The position numbers and the translations under genes are program-made. A stretch of DNA of 64,000 nt from Apodemus sylvaticus (taxonomy: Eukaryota > Chordata > Mammalia > Rodentia > Muridae): the NCBI RefSeq assembly GCF_947179515.1, contig NC_067483.1, positions 83,886,572-83,950,571 on the forward strand. Direction: 5' to 3'. The notes under the pieces were generated by a model. The model saw only the letters and a program-made list of their open reading frames with translations, searched no databases and had not been told where the DNA came from. This document shows positions 11,482 through 22,437 of the stretch, one piece after another. Position 1 is the stretch's first letter. Every line of letters starts with the position of its first letter.

Positions 11482-11590
11482 CTTTTTATCTATATATAGA
11501 TACATATCCACACATATATGTATGAGTATACATAAGCATACCTATACACACACACACACACATATATATATATGTGTGTGTATACATGAA
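11482..11590. repeat. Compound TATA/CACA/TGTG array
   Basis: The array contains short TATATAGATACATA-like pieces, an (AC)8 run, (AT)5 and (GT)5. Purine-pyrimidine alternation dominates. Confidence 0.85.
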
Positions 11591-11752
11591 TCTATGGAGA
11601 TTTCAGAATTGACAAATTAGAAACACATAATAGGTTTTCTTATAATGTCTTGTTTAAATACTAAATGGGATCAAGCTAAGTGCAAAGAGTCACAACGAAA
11701 ATGGAAGTAAAGTAGATTCTAACTATATATTATGGTTATAACAGGGAAAGAG

Positions 11753-11888
11753 ATAGATGATAGATAGATAGATAGATAGATAGACAGATGATAGATAGAT
11801 GATAGATAGATAGATAGACAGATGATAGATAGATAGATAGATAGACAGATGATATATAGATAGATGATAGATAGATAGATAGATAGAT

Positions 11889-11938
<50 letters not shown>

Positions 11939-11954
11939 CAGATGATAGATAGAT

Positions 11955-12000
<46 letters not shown>
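11753..12000. repeat. (GATA)n/(GACA)n compound microsatellite with higher-order pattern
   Basis: About 250 bp of GATA units punctuated by GACAGATGATAGAT interruptions at irregular spacing. The ORFs through it on the minus strand are Ser-Ile-Tyr-Leu repeats and not genes. Confidence 0.96.
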
Positions 12001-12240
12001 ATGAAAGATATATAAAACAGGTGTATGGCACAACAATTTTAAAGCTCAATGACTTCAAAGTGGAGATTTTAATTCTCACTAATAAACTTAAATGTAGGAA
12101 GGTTAGCCCAGCCCTCTTTTCTCTGGGGCTACAAGACACTGAGGAATTTAGCTAATTATCCAGAAGTGACAACCTGGAGACAAGCTCATGGGGCAAGGAC
12201 AGTCCAGGACTTTAATGTCTGACTCTCAAGAAATGAGAAT

Positions 12241-12620
12241 ATGATCTGGGAGGTGTCTCAGTGGGGAAAGACACTAGGTGTGTGATGCTTACAACTTCAG
12301 TTTGCTCTTAAAACCCATACTAACTTTTAAAATGCTGCATGTGACAGCATACATCTGTAAATGCTAGGATCCCTCTGGTGAGATAGGAGAGAGAGAAAGG
12401 AGCAATCACTCAGAAGGTCATGGGCCAGCTAGACAGGAGGGTGCACCGCAGCAGCAGAAATGAGAGGGATCCTGCTGCAGCAAGGTGGAAGGAGAGAAGG
12501 ACTCCCAAAAGTGATCCTTTGACCTCCTCACATGCATGGTGGTACACCCTCTCACACACATGTGCACATTCACACACCTCCACACACATACATCCACACA
12601 CATACACATTGAACAAGCAA
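12241..12620 (+). repeat. B4-type SINE, old, with CA-rich tail
   Basis: Diagnostic blocks in order are GGGAGGTGTCTCAGTGGGG (head), GCATACATCTGTAAATGCTAGG (B1-like part), CACTCAGAAGGTCATGGGCC, and CAAGGTGGAAGGAGAG. A CA-rich tail ending in AATAAAAATTT follows. The family assignment is approximate. Confidence 0.55.
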
Positions 12621-12803
12621 ATAAAAATTTAAACTCTTTATGAAAACTATCTGCCAAAGACATCAAAATAACTGTTGGAAAAACCTCAAGAAAACACAAA
12701 TAGGCGATTCAGCAAGAAAAGAAAATAGGGAGCTAAAATGAAAGTTTCTGGTAAAATGAAAAAAAAAAGTCAAGCAGAAATCCTAGTACTGAAAAGTGCA
12801 ATA

Positions 12804-13010
12804 GAAAAGAGAGAGAGAGACAGAGTCAGAGACAGAGAGAGACAGAGGGAGACAGAGGGAGACAGAGAGACAGAGAGAAACAGAGAGACAGAGACAGAGG
12901 GAGACAGAGAGACAGAGAGAAACAGAGAGACAGAGACAGAGGGAGACAGAGAGAGACAGAGAAGCAGAGACAGAGAGAGACAGAGAGAGAGGGGAGGGAG
13001 AGAGAGAGGA
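12804..13010. repeat. (GAGACA)n purine-rich array
   Basis: About 205 bp of GAGACA, GAGAGA and GGGAGACA units. C is the only pyrimidine apart from one T. Translated frames give Arg-Glu-Thr or Ser-Leu repeats and are artefacts. Confidence 0.94.
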
Positions 13011-13217
13011 ATGCAATGTAAGCATCAACTATAAGGTTGATCAAACTGCTTGTACAGAGAAAATCCCATGTGAGGGTGTTTCCGTATGGCTGGCTGCAGA
13101 ATTCTCAGCAGAGATGGATTAGGCCAGGGTAGAACAGATGTTGTATTTGAAGTTCTGAATTTAAAAAGCCTACAAAACCCCAAAGAAAACAGTAAAGCCA
13201 TTCTTCAAAGGGAAGCA

Positions 13218-13294
13218 GGGCTGACACATAGCTCAATGGTGGTGCACCAACCTGCTGTCCACAAGCTCCTTGTTTGGATCCATCCCCAGCATCA
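13218..13294 (+). repeat. ID/tRNA-type SINE head
   Basis: The segment GGCTGACACATAGCTCAATG, a CACAAGCTCC block and a GGATCCATCCCCAGCATC box-B-like end match the tRNA-Ala-derived ID core with several changes. An A/G-rich stretch follows. It may be the left half of a B4 element. Confidence 0.5.
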
Positions 13295-13507
13295 GGAGAA
13301 GGGAAAGGAAGAGACCATAGGAAAGGAAAGGAGTGATGAGAGTGCCCCCCCACACACACACACACAGGAGCAAAAGCTGGAGGATTTCGTCGCTACCAAT
13401 CTGCTCCACAAGCAGTGCTGAAGGAAACACCAAGGGATTCGGAAGAACAGCACAAGAAGACTCGGCATCACAAATCACGGAGCAATTTAAAATCAAAATT
13501 ACAATCA

Positions 13508-13653
13508 TGCTGCATGTGGTAGCTTACTTACACCTTTAATCTCAGAGCTGGGAAGGTGAACGCAGGTGGATCTCTGTGAATTCAACCCTGTCTGGTCTAC
13601 ATGAGAGTTTCAGGCAGGCCAGGAATATATAGGAGACCCTGTCTCCAAAAAAA
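13508..13653 (+). repeat. B1 SINE
   Basis: It starts GCTGCATGTGGTAGCTTACT, continues through CACCTTTAATCTCAGAGCTG, GGTGGATCTCTGTGAATTCA and CCTGTCTGGTCTACATGAGA, and ends GACCCTGTCTCCAAAAAAAT. This is a 7SL-derived B1 with an internal Pol III promoter, moderately diverged. Confidence 0.85.
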
Positions 13654-13835
13654 TAGATCACAATCATATCACCCGCTTCTGTGAGAATGCCTGTTATTAA
13701 GAAGAAAAAAAAGATGCGATGGCAAGTGTGGACAGAAGAGGGAAGCCTTGGTATTTTGGTAAAAATGCAAATTAGTGAATGTACTCTTGAAAATAATATA
13801 GAGTCATCAAGACGTTAAAGATAGAGCTACGACAT

Positions 13836-14700
13836 AGGCGGTTCATCTGCCAGACCTCTGGGCGTGGGGCCTGTGTGTCCTACCTGGAGACCAGCAGAAG
13901 GAGAGAATCCCATGGCCATATTCGCAGCCTGCTGGGGCAGAAGAGCTTCACTAGGTACTGTATCACCCTGAGCTTTAGATCTCTGGGGGTGCAAACCACC
14001 AGGGGTCTGCCTGCACTCAGGATCTGAGCACATGGTTCATCTGCCAGACCTCTGAGCATGGGGCCTGTGTCCTGCCTAGAGAGCAGCAGAAGGAGAGAAT
14101 CCCATGGCCATATTCGCTGCCTGTCGGAGCAGAAGAGCATCACTAGGTACTGTATCACCCCGAGCTTTAGATCTCTGGGGGTGCAAACTGCCAGGGGTCT
14201 GCCTGCACCCAAGAACTGAGCACATAGGCGGTTTGTCTGCCAGACCTCTGGGCATGGGGCCTATGTCCTGCCTGGAGACCAGCAGAGGGAGAGAATCCCC
14301 TCGGCCATATTCGCTTCCTGCTGGAGCAGACGAGCACCACTAGGTATTGTACCACCCTGAGCTTTAGATCTCTGTGGGTGCAAACTGTCAGAGGGAGGTC
14401 TGCCTGCACCCAGGACCTGAGCACACAGGTGGTTCTTCTCCCAGCTGGTAGGTCATGGGGCCTGTATCCTGCGAAGAGAACAGCAGAGGGATCAACTCCC
14501 CGTGGCCATGTTCGTGGCCTGCAAGGGCAGAAAAACATCACTAGGTACTGTATTATCCTGAGCTTAAGATATCTGGGGGTGCAAATCTCCAGGTGTTTGC
14601 CTGCGCTCAGGACCTGAGAACATAGGCTGTTTATCTGCAAGCCAGTCAGCCGTGGGGCCTGTATCCTACGTGAGAATCAACAGAGGGAGTGACCCCACAC
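13836..14700 (+). promoter_or_regulatory. L1 5'UTR monomer array, ~4.5 units of ~195 bp
   Basis: The block GTTCATCTGCCAGACCTCTG and its variants start at 13,841, 14,035, 14,231, 14,432 and 14,629, giving periods of 194, 196, 201 and 197 bp. Other landmarks recur at the same spacing, for example CCATGGCCATATTCGC and AGCTTTAGATCTCTG. Rodent L1 elements use tandem 5' monomers as promoter modules. The array sits directly upstream of ORF1 at 14,947 in the right orientation. The units are diverged from one another, so the promoter is probably dead. Confidence 0.85.
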
Positions 14701-14946
14701 ACAGCATCTTTGCTCCATAACAGAGCAGTCTGAGAACACCTGGTTCACCTTGACAACCTGAGTATAACATTTCTTGATGCAAGACTGAGCAGGGCTCCAA
14801 AGGCACAAAAGAGGAAGGCAGCATATCAGTAATCTGTGCCAGAGGAAACCCAGTCATCCAGTGTCGAGGAAATAGCCCTAAAGGTACACAACAGGTTGAA
14901 GCACCAGCCAGTGACAATAAGACCATCTAACACCAGTGAGAACTAG
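14701..14946 (+). other. L1 non-monomeric 5'UTR (tether)
   Basis: About 245 bp lies between the last monomer and the ORF1 start. It ends in CACCAGTGAGAACTAGATGG, which parallels CCAGAGAACAAGATGG before ORF1 at 45,158. No separate gene is present. Confidence 0.75.
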
Positions 14947-16201
14947 ATGGCTAAAGGCAAGCGTAGGAATGTTACTAACAGAAACCAAGGCATTATGGCA
15001 GCATCTGAACCCAATTCTCCAACAATAGCAAGTCCTGGATACCCCAACACACCAGAAAAACAAGAGTTGGATTTAAAAGCACTGGTAAGGATGCTGTTAG
15101 AGGAACACATGAAGAACATAAATAAATCTCTTAAACAAATTCAGGAGAAAAATGATCAAAAGCTAGAAGTCCTTAAAACACAAAAATCACTTAAAGAAAT
15201 TCAGGACAATATGGGTCAGAAGTTTGTAGCCAATAAGGAAGAAATGCAAAAATTACTTTAAAAAAATACAAGAGAACTTTGATCAACAGGCAGAAGTCAT
15301 GAAAGAGGAAACACGAAAATCTTTCAAAAAATTAGCAGAAAACACAAACAAGCAAATGAAGGAACTGAGCAAAAACTTCCAGAATCTGAAAACAGAAGCA
15401 GAAACAACTAAGAAAGCACACAGGGAGACAACTTTGGAGATAGAAAACCTTGGAAAGAAATCAGGGATCATAGATGCAAATATCAACAACAGAATACAAG
15501 AGATAGAAGAAAGAATCTCAGATGCCAAAGATATCATAGAAACTATGGACTCAACAGTCAAAGAAAATGCAAAATGCAAAAAGCTTGTAACCCAAAACAT
15601 CCAGGAAATCCAGGACACAATGAGAAAGCCAAATCTAAGGATTATAGGCATCGATGAGAGTGAAGATTTACAACTTAAAGGGCCAGCAAATATCTTCAAC
15701 AAAATTATGGAAGAAAACTTCCCTAATGTAAACAGAGAGATGCCCATGAATATACAGGAAGCCTACAGAACTCCAAACAGACTGGGTCAGAACAGAACTA
15801 CCTCCTGTCACATAATAATCAAAACCCCAAATGTTCTAAACAAAGAGAGAATACTTAGGGCAGTAAGAGAAAAAGGGCAAGTAACATATAAAGGAAGACC
15901 TATCAGAATTACACCAGATTTCTCACCAAAGACCATGAAAGCTAGAAGATCCTGGGCGGAGCTCATGCAAACTCTAAGAGAACACAAATGCCAGCCAAGA
16001 CTACTATACCCAGTGAAACTCTCAATCACTATAGATGGAGAAACCAAGATATTCCATGACAAAACCAAATTTACACAATATCTTTCCACAAACTCAGCCC
16101 TACAAAGGATAATAGGGGGAAAACACCATTACAACGAGGGAAACTATACTCTGGAAAAAGCAGGATATTATGCTTCTTTCATCAAACCCAAAAGAAGATA
16201 A
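14947..16201 (+). pseudogene. L1 ORF1 pseudogene (nucleic-acid chaperone)
   Basis: ORF1p is the trimeric RNA-binding chaperone that packages L1 RNA in the cytoplasm. The start is the MAKGKRRN N-terminus. It is followed by an extended coiled coil with repeated SLKEIQ-type heptads, the RRM-like core (RIIGIDESEDLQLKGPANIFNK cut here to its landmarks RIIGID and GPANIFNK), and the C-terminal domain (YKGRPIRITPDFSP, LREHKCQPRLLYP). A TAA at 15,259-15,261 and a one-base frame change in the A-run beside it split the gene in the coiled coil, and the second half restarts in frame at 15,299. The normal stop after LEK is lost (TAG to TAT), adding about 12 codons up to 16,201. Confidence 0.92.
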
Positions 16202-16229
16202 CCACACAAGTTTAAAATTAACATCAAAA

Positions 16230-16893
16230 ATGATAGGAAGCAATAATCACTACTCCTTAATATCTCTTAACATCAATGAACTCAATTCCCCAATAAAAAG
16301 ACATAGACTAACAGACTGGTTACATAAACAGGACCCTACATTTTGCTGCATACAGGAAACACACCTCAGTGTCAAAGACAAAAACTACCTTAGAGTAAAG
16401 GGCTGGAAGACAATTCTACAAGCAAATGGTCTCAGGAAACAAGCAGGAGTTGCCATTCTAATATCATTAGATAAAATTGACTTTCAACCTAATGTCATCA
16501 AAAGAGACATGAAAGGTTACTTCTTGCTGATCAAAGGAAAAATCCAACAAGAAGAACTCTCAATCCTGAACATCTATGCTCCAAATACAAGGGTGTCCTC
16601 ATTCATAAAAGAAACTTTACTAAAGCTCAACACACACATTGCACCTAACACAATAATTGTGGGTAACTTCAACACTCCACTCTCATCAATGGACCGATCA
16701 GGAAAACAGAAACTAAACAGGGAGACAGTGAAACTAAGTGAAGCTTTGGACCAATTGGATTTTAGATATATATATATATATAGAACTTTTTATCCCAAAG
16801 TAAAAGAATATACCTTTTTCTCAGCACCTCACGGTACCTTCTCCAAAATCAATCATATAGTTGGTGACAAGACAGACCTCAACAAATATAAAG
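16230..16893 (+). pseudogene. L1 ORF2 pseudogene, endonuclease part (5' half)
   Basis: ORF2 begins at the ATG at 16,230 (MIGSNN..SLISLNIN). The apurinic/apyrimidinic-type endonuclease makes the first-strand target nick. Visible landmarks are N14, the QETHL motif with the catalytic Glu43 equivalent, and IYAPN. The catalytic D145-equivalent is Asn (VGNFNTP instead of VGDFNTP), so the nuclease would be inactive even without the breaks. An extra Leu codon lies before DKIDF, and a short (TA)n expansion gives YIYIY. The frame is cut at 16,893 by a nested L1 fragment. The same gene resumes at 17,191. Confidence 0.93.
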
Positions 16894-17190
16894 GTGAATC
16901 ATGGTATGTACTCACTAATAAGTGGATATTAACCTAGAAAATTGGAATACCCAAAACATAATCCGCACATCAAATGAGGTACAAGAAGAAAGGAGGAGTG
17001 GCCCCTTGTTCTGGAAAGACTCAGTGAAGCAGTATTCGGCAAAACCAGAACGGGGAAGTGGGAAGGGGTGGGTGGGAGGACAGGGAGAGAGAAGGGGGCT
17101 TATGGGACTTTTGGGGAGTGGAGGGCTAGAAAAGGGGAAATCATTTGAAATGTAAATAAAAAATATATCGAATAAAAAAAAGAAAGAAAA
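16894..17190 (+). mobile_element. Nested 5'-truncated L1 3' end
   Basis: The insertion begins in the last codons of ORF2 (GTGAATCATGGTATGTACTC, ending ISGY-stop-like), carries the whole 3'UTR with its G-rich tract (GGGGAGTGGAGGG, GGGAAGGGGTGGG), and ends in an AATAAAAAATATATCGAATAAA-like A-rich tail. Comparison with the uninterrupted gene at 60,827 shows that ORF2 was split between Lys-Tyr-Lys and the following Lys-Ile. Only about 4-6 bp of target duplication (AAAG) remains visible. The insert resembles the 3' end of the young copy at 50.3 kb more than the host element's own 3' end, so it inserted later. Confidence 0.92.
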
Positions 17191-20100
17191 AAGAAGATTG
17201 AAATAATCCCATGCCTCCAATCAGATCACTATGGAGTAAAAGTGGTACTTAATAACAATAAAAACAACAGAAAGCCCACATACACATGGAAACTGAACAA
17301 TACTAAATGATACCTTGGTCAAGGAAGAAATGAAGAAAGAAATCAAAGATTTTTTTTAGAATTTAATGAAAATGAAGGCACAACATACACAAATCTATGG
17401 GACACAATGAAAGCAGTGCTAAGAGGAAAATCCATAGCTTTGAGTGCCTCAAAAAGAAATTCCAGAGAGCATACACTAGAAGATTAATGGAACAACTGAA
17501 AGCCCTGGAACAAAAAGAAGCTAATTCACCCAGGAGGAGGAGAAGACAGGAAATCATCAAACTCATGGCTGAAATCAATCAAGTAGAAACCAAGAGAACC
17601 ATACAAAGAATCAACAAAACCAGGAGCTGGTTCTTTGAAAAAATTAACAAGATAGATAAACCCTTAGCCAGATTAACAAAAGGGCACAGAGAAAGTATCC
17701 AAATTAACAAAATTAGAAATGAAAAGGGAGATATTACAACAGAAACTGAGGAAATTCAAAAAGTCATCAGATCCTACTACAAAAGTCTGTACTCAACACA
17801 ACTGGATAATGTGAAAGAAATGGACAATTTCTTAGACAGATACCAAATACCAAAATTAAACCAGGATCAAATAGATCATCTAAACAGACCCATAACCCCT
17901 AAAATTTTTTAAAAAAAGCACAAGACCAGATGGTTTCAGTGCAGAATTCTATCAGACCTTCAAAGAAGACCTAGCACCAATACTCTTCAAACTATTCCAC
18001 AAAATAGAAACAGAAGGAACACTACCCAACTCCTTCTACGAAGCCACAATTACGCTGATACCAAAACCACACAAAGATCCAACTAAGAAAGAGAATTTCA
18101 GGCCAATTTCCCTTATGAATATCAATGCAAAAATACTCAATAAAATTCTTGCCCACTGAATCCAAGAACACATCAAAACGGTCATCCACCAGGATCAAGT
18201 AGGCTTCATCCCAGGGATGCAGGGATGGTTCAATATAAGGAAATCCATCAATGCAATCCACTACATAAACAAACTCAAAGAAAAAAAACCACATGATCAA
18301 TTCATTAGAAGCTGAAAAAGCATTTGACAAAATTCAGCATCCTTTCATGCTAAAAGTCTTGGAAAGAACAGGAATTCAAGGCCCATACCTAAACATCGTT
18401 AAAGCAATATACAGCAAACTGGAAGCCAACATCAAGCTAAATGGAGAGAAACTTGAAGCAATCTCACTAAAATCAGGGACTAGACAAGGCTGCCCCCTCT
18501 CTCCATATCTTTTCAATATAGTTCTTGAAGTCCTAGCTAGAGCAATTAGACAACATAAGGAGGTCAAAGGGATACAAATTGAAAAGGAAGAAGTCAAACT
18601 ATCTCTATTTGCAGATGATATGATCATATACTTAAGTGACCCTGAAAACTCTACTAGAGAACTCCTACAGCTGATAAACAACTTCAGCAAAGTGGCTGGC
18701 TACAAAATCAACTCAAGCAAATCAGTAGCCTTTATATACTCAAAGGATAAGCAGACTGAGAAAGAAATTAGGGAAATGATACCCTTCACAATATCCACAA
18801 ACAGCATGAAGTATCTTGGTGTGACTCTAAGCAAACAAGTGAAAGACCTATATGAAAAGAACTTCAGATCTCTGAAGAAGAAAATCGAGGAAGATCTCAG
18901 AAAATGGAAAAATCTTCCATGCTCATGGATTGGCAGGATTAATATAGTTAAAATGGCCATCTTGCCAAAGGCAGTCTACAGATTCAATGCAATCCCCATC
19001 AAAATTCCAACCCAGTTCTTCATAGAGCTAGAAAGAGCAATGCTCAAATTCATCTGGAATAACAAAACCCCAGGATAGCTAAAACTATTCTCAACGGTAA
19101 AAGAACTTCAGGGGGATTCATTATCCCAGACCTCAAACTTTACTACAGAGCAATAGCAATAAAAACTGCATAGTATTGGTACAATGTCAGGCAAATGGAT
19201 CAATGGAATAGGATTGAAGACCCAGAAATGAACCCACACACCTATGGTCACTTGATCTTCGACAAAGGAGCTGAAAGCATCCAGTGGAAAAAAAAGATAG
19301 TCTTTTCAACAAATGGTGCTGGTTCAATTGGAGGTCAGCATGCAGAAGATTGCAAATTGATCCGTTCTTATGTCCTTGTACTAAGCTCAACTCCAAATGG
19401 ATCAAGGACCTCCACATAAAACCTGACACACTGAAACTAATAGAAAAGAAACTGGGGAAGACCCTTGAGGACATAGGCACAGGGGAAAAGTTCCTGAATA
19501 GAACACCAATAGCTTACGCTCTAAGATCAAGAATTGACAAATGGGACCTCATAAAACTACAAAGTTTCTGTAAGGCAAAGGACCCTGTCAAAAGGACAAA
19601 ACATCAACCAACAGATTGGGAAAGGATCTTCACCAACCCTAAATCTGACAGAGGGCTATTATCTAATATATACAAAGAACTCAAGAAGGTAGAACCCAGA
19701 GAACCAAATAACCCCATTAAAAAGTGGGGTACAGAGCTAAACAAAGAATTTTCACACGAAGAACTTCAGAGGGCTGAGAAACACCTTAAGAAATATTCAA
19801 CATCATTAATCATTAGGGAAATGCAAATCAAAACAACCCTGAGATTTCACCTCACACCAGTCAGAATGGCTAAGGTCAAAAACTCAGGAGACAGCAGGTG
19901 CTAGCGAGGATGTGGAGAAAGGAACACTCCTCCACTGCTGGTGGGATTGTAAGATGGTGCAACTGCTTTGGAAATCAGTCTGGAGGTTCCTCAGAAAACT
20001 GGGCATGGCACTTCCAGAGGACCCTGCTATACCACTCCTGGGCATATAGCCAGAGGATTCCCAGCATGTAATAAGGACACATGCTCCACTATATTCACAG

Positions 20101-20333
20101 CAGCCCTATTTGTAGTAGCCAGAAGCTGGAAAGAACCCAGGTATCCCTCAATGGAGGAATGAATACAAAAATTGTGGTATATTTTCACAATGGCTTACTA
20201 TTCAGCCATTAGAAACAATGAATTCATGAAATTCTTAGACAAATGGATGGAGCTGGAGAACATCATACTAAGTGAGGTAACCAAGTCTCAAAAGATCAAT
20301 CATGGTATGTACTTGCTGATAAGTGGATATTAA
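17191..20333 (+). pseudogene. L1 ORF2 pseudogene, reverse transcriptase and C-terminal part
   Basis: This continues the ORF2 interrupted at 16,893. Landmarks in order are SDHYGV at the end of the endonuclease, the linker, reverse transcriptase motifs (GCPLSPYLFN and the FADDMIIYL active site near 18,615), the WNRIEDPEMNPHTYG block, the Cys-rich end (CWWDCK-like, diverged), and the final ISGY codons. Lesions include a deletion near 17,303, loss of about 40 bp near 17,907, a TGA in LAH-stop near 18,158, a frame change near 19,070, and several in the 3' third. The coding capacity is fully lost. The catalytic FADD is still readable. Confidence 0.93.
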
Positions 20334-20596
20334 CATAGAAACTTGGAATACCCAAAAAATAATCCACATATTAAATGATGTCCAAAAAGAACGGAGGAGT
20401 TGCCCCTGGTTCTGGAAAGACTCAATGCAACAGTATAGGGGAATACCAGAACAGGGAAGTGAGAAGGAGTAGATGGAGGAACAGGGGGAGGGAAGAGGGC
20501 TTATGGGACTTTCGGGGAGTGGGGACCCAGGAAAGAGGAAATCATTTGAAATATAAATAAAGAATACATCGAATAAAAAAAAAAGAAAAAAAAAGA
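20334..20596 (+). other. L1 3'UTR with G-rich tract and A-rich tail
   Basis: The segment carries the purine-rich stretch GGAACAGGGGGAGGGAAG..., GGGGAGTGGGGACC, and an AATAAAGAATACATCGAATA-type end with an A-rich tail to about 20,596. G-rich tetraplex-prone tracts are a known conserved feature of L1 3'UTRs. A diverged match between AGATAGAGCTACGACAT before 13,836 and AGACAGAACTATCATAG after 20,596 may be the worn target-site duplication of the whole element. Confidence 0.85.
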
Positions 20597-20699
20597 CAGA
20601 ACTATCATAGCATCCATTGTTCCCAACTACAAGAGGTGTAGTTAAGGGAAATCTAATGATCATGTTGACAGGATATCTTCACTTTCTTCTTTATTATAA

Positions 20700-21195
20700 T
20701 GCCACTCACAGGAGTAAAAACATGAGATAAACCAGTATGCATCAACAGATGAGTGAATTAAAATAAAAATGTGGTCTCTCAGTAGTATAAAATACAATGT
20801 AGCCATTAATGTAGCCAATGTAGCCCAGTGAGTAAATTTGAAAAGTAATTGACACACATAACAGGATACTATTCAGCCATTAAAAGGATTAAAAAAGAAG
20901 GAAAATCTGTCATCTGAGACAATATGAATGATAATCTGGAGAATGCTGTTAAGTGAATTAAGACAAAACCAGATGCTGCATGGTCTCACTCACATAAAAT
21001 AACTAAAAGTAAGACTCATAGAAATTATCAAGTAGCAGTTTCCAAAGGCTAGGGTAGTTAGTAGTGTGGGAAAGAAGTTATGGGGATGGATTAGTCAGAG
21101 GGAACAAATATTCAGTTAAATAAAGGGAATAAATATAGGAGATCTACCATAAACCATAATGAATTAATGATATGCTGTACTCTTAACAAGCTGCT
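20700..21195 (+). mobile_element. Ancient mammalian L1 (L1M-type) 3' end remnant
   Basis: The order of blocks matches old mammalian L1: GGATACTATTCAGCCATTAA, the GGAGAATGCTGTTAAGTGAA block, GCATGGTCTCACTCACATAA, a CCAAAGGCTAGGGTAG block and CAAATATTCAGTTAAATAAA. It is not rat L1: the codons and 3'UTR differ strongly. It predates the L1 that ends at 20,596. Confidence 0.75.
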
Positions 21196-21237
21196 AAAAG
21201 GATTGAAGCAAAGAATCAGGCCACAAAAATGAGGACC

Positions 21238-21305
21238 AGGGATGTCGGGCTAACATATCCATGGTAGAGCAGCTGCCTAGCGCAAGCAAGACCCTTCAGA
21301 GAGCC
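21238..21305 (+). repeat. ID-like SINE core, diverged
   Basis: The segment GGTAGAGCAGCTGCCTAGCG followed by CAAGCAAGACCC resembles the ID element core. The left part is poorly conserved and there is no clear A tail, so the call is tentative. Confidence 0.4.
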
Positions 21306-21309
21306 ACAG

Positions 21310-22437
21310 GAGCTAATGCACATGCTAATTAGCTAGATATAATCATTCCACGATTCCATGCACTTCAAAGCTTCATGCTGTACATGATGAATCTATGCAA
21401 TGTGTCTGTTAATTATAGATAATAAACAAATATATACAGTAAGATTATTTGACATGTGGACTTCCGTTGAAGATGGAAATCTGGGGAAGGGGCTTGTTCA
21501 GTGTCTGCAACATCTTGAAGAGTTGCCTAAAGAGTATATGCCCTCGAAAAATTTCAATACTCAAAAAAAAAAATTCGAGGTAAGATATTTCCTATCAGAT
21601 ATGGCAATAAAGCTATCCATGGGCAAAGAACAGCGGTGTCTTGCTCGGTTTCCCAATGTTTCCTCCCGTGTTTCTTGGCTGAGCCAGAAGTTTGAACGAA
21701 CCAAACATGGAGTTCTGCTGACAATGAAAGTTACCAGTTGGCAGAGCAGTTTATTTCCTGAAAATGATGTTTGTTGGACCCTGGCCTTATGGGTAAAAGA
21801 AAACTGAGAAGAGCCCTGGTCCTGGGCACGGTCCCAGCTTACACAATGCAGGGCCCCTGGGCCTTCTGATTACACTAGAGACAGTTCAAGGTGTTATGTC
21901 TTAGACGTTAGTTACTTCAGCTTCACTGGGATTTTGGCAGGATAGCACTGGCTCAGGCTGAAAAGATTGAATTTGTCTATAAAAATAATTACAGAGAAAC
22001 TTAAGTCTTTAACAATTCTTCGCTTCTGTGTGGGAAGGATGTGTGTGCACACTTGGTGAAACAAGGAAACAGCAATACCAAGCACCGTTTCCATCCCAAA
22101 CTAAGAGCTGCTTAGTGTTTCCTCTTCCTAAATGAATGCTTGTTTCTTTCCTTATGACTTTTCTTATAAAATGTCTCACGTGTGGACGTTTTTGCCCCAG
22201 TTTTCCCAATTCCACCCCCATCCTGAATCCTCTGTGTATCCCCAATAAAGCCAGCCCTAAGTTTTTGCTGTCAGTCATAGCCCCTCCTTAAGGTCTCCTA
22301 GGACACTGCATGTCCCTGACCCTACTGGATCATTTTCCCTTCCATGGTATGTGGATTAGTATCTGGCACACTGACAGAAGGTAATTCCAAGAGAGTAAGC
22401 ACACGATCTACCAGATTTATCACTGAATTCTGATCTA
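21310..22437. other. No confident feature; one 135-codon ORF of unknown status
   Basis: The frame at 21,400-21,807 on the plus strand is open for 135 codons, but I recognise no domain, motif or gene family in it. It contains an A-run and the codon use does not stand out. I treat it as a chance ORF. The rest shows no repeat that I recognise. Confidence 0.4.

Noticed and set aside
11719..12139. Long Ser-Ile-Tyr-Leu ORFs on the minus strand
   Set aside because: They are translations of the GATA/GACA microsatellite.
12738..13044. Arg-Glu-Thr and Ser-Leu repeat ORFs
   Set aside because: They come from the GAGACA array.
13836..14640. Regularly spaced ~195-bp units considered as a CRISPR-like or satellite array
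   Set aside because: There are no short identical repeats with variable spacers. The whole unit repeats and leads into L1 ORF1, which identifies it as an L1 promoter array.
15283..15747. Antisense ORFs over L1 ORF1 and ORF2 (for example 15,283-15,747, 49,200-49,667, 62,830-63,348)
   Set aside because: They are shadows of the L1 coding frames. The same antisense frames appear in every copy because the sense sequence is conserved.
21400..21807. 135-codon plus-strand ORF as a possible gene
   Set aside because: No recognisable domain, no supporting splice sites or poly(A) signal in a sensible position, and length within chance expectation for 64 kb.
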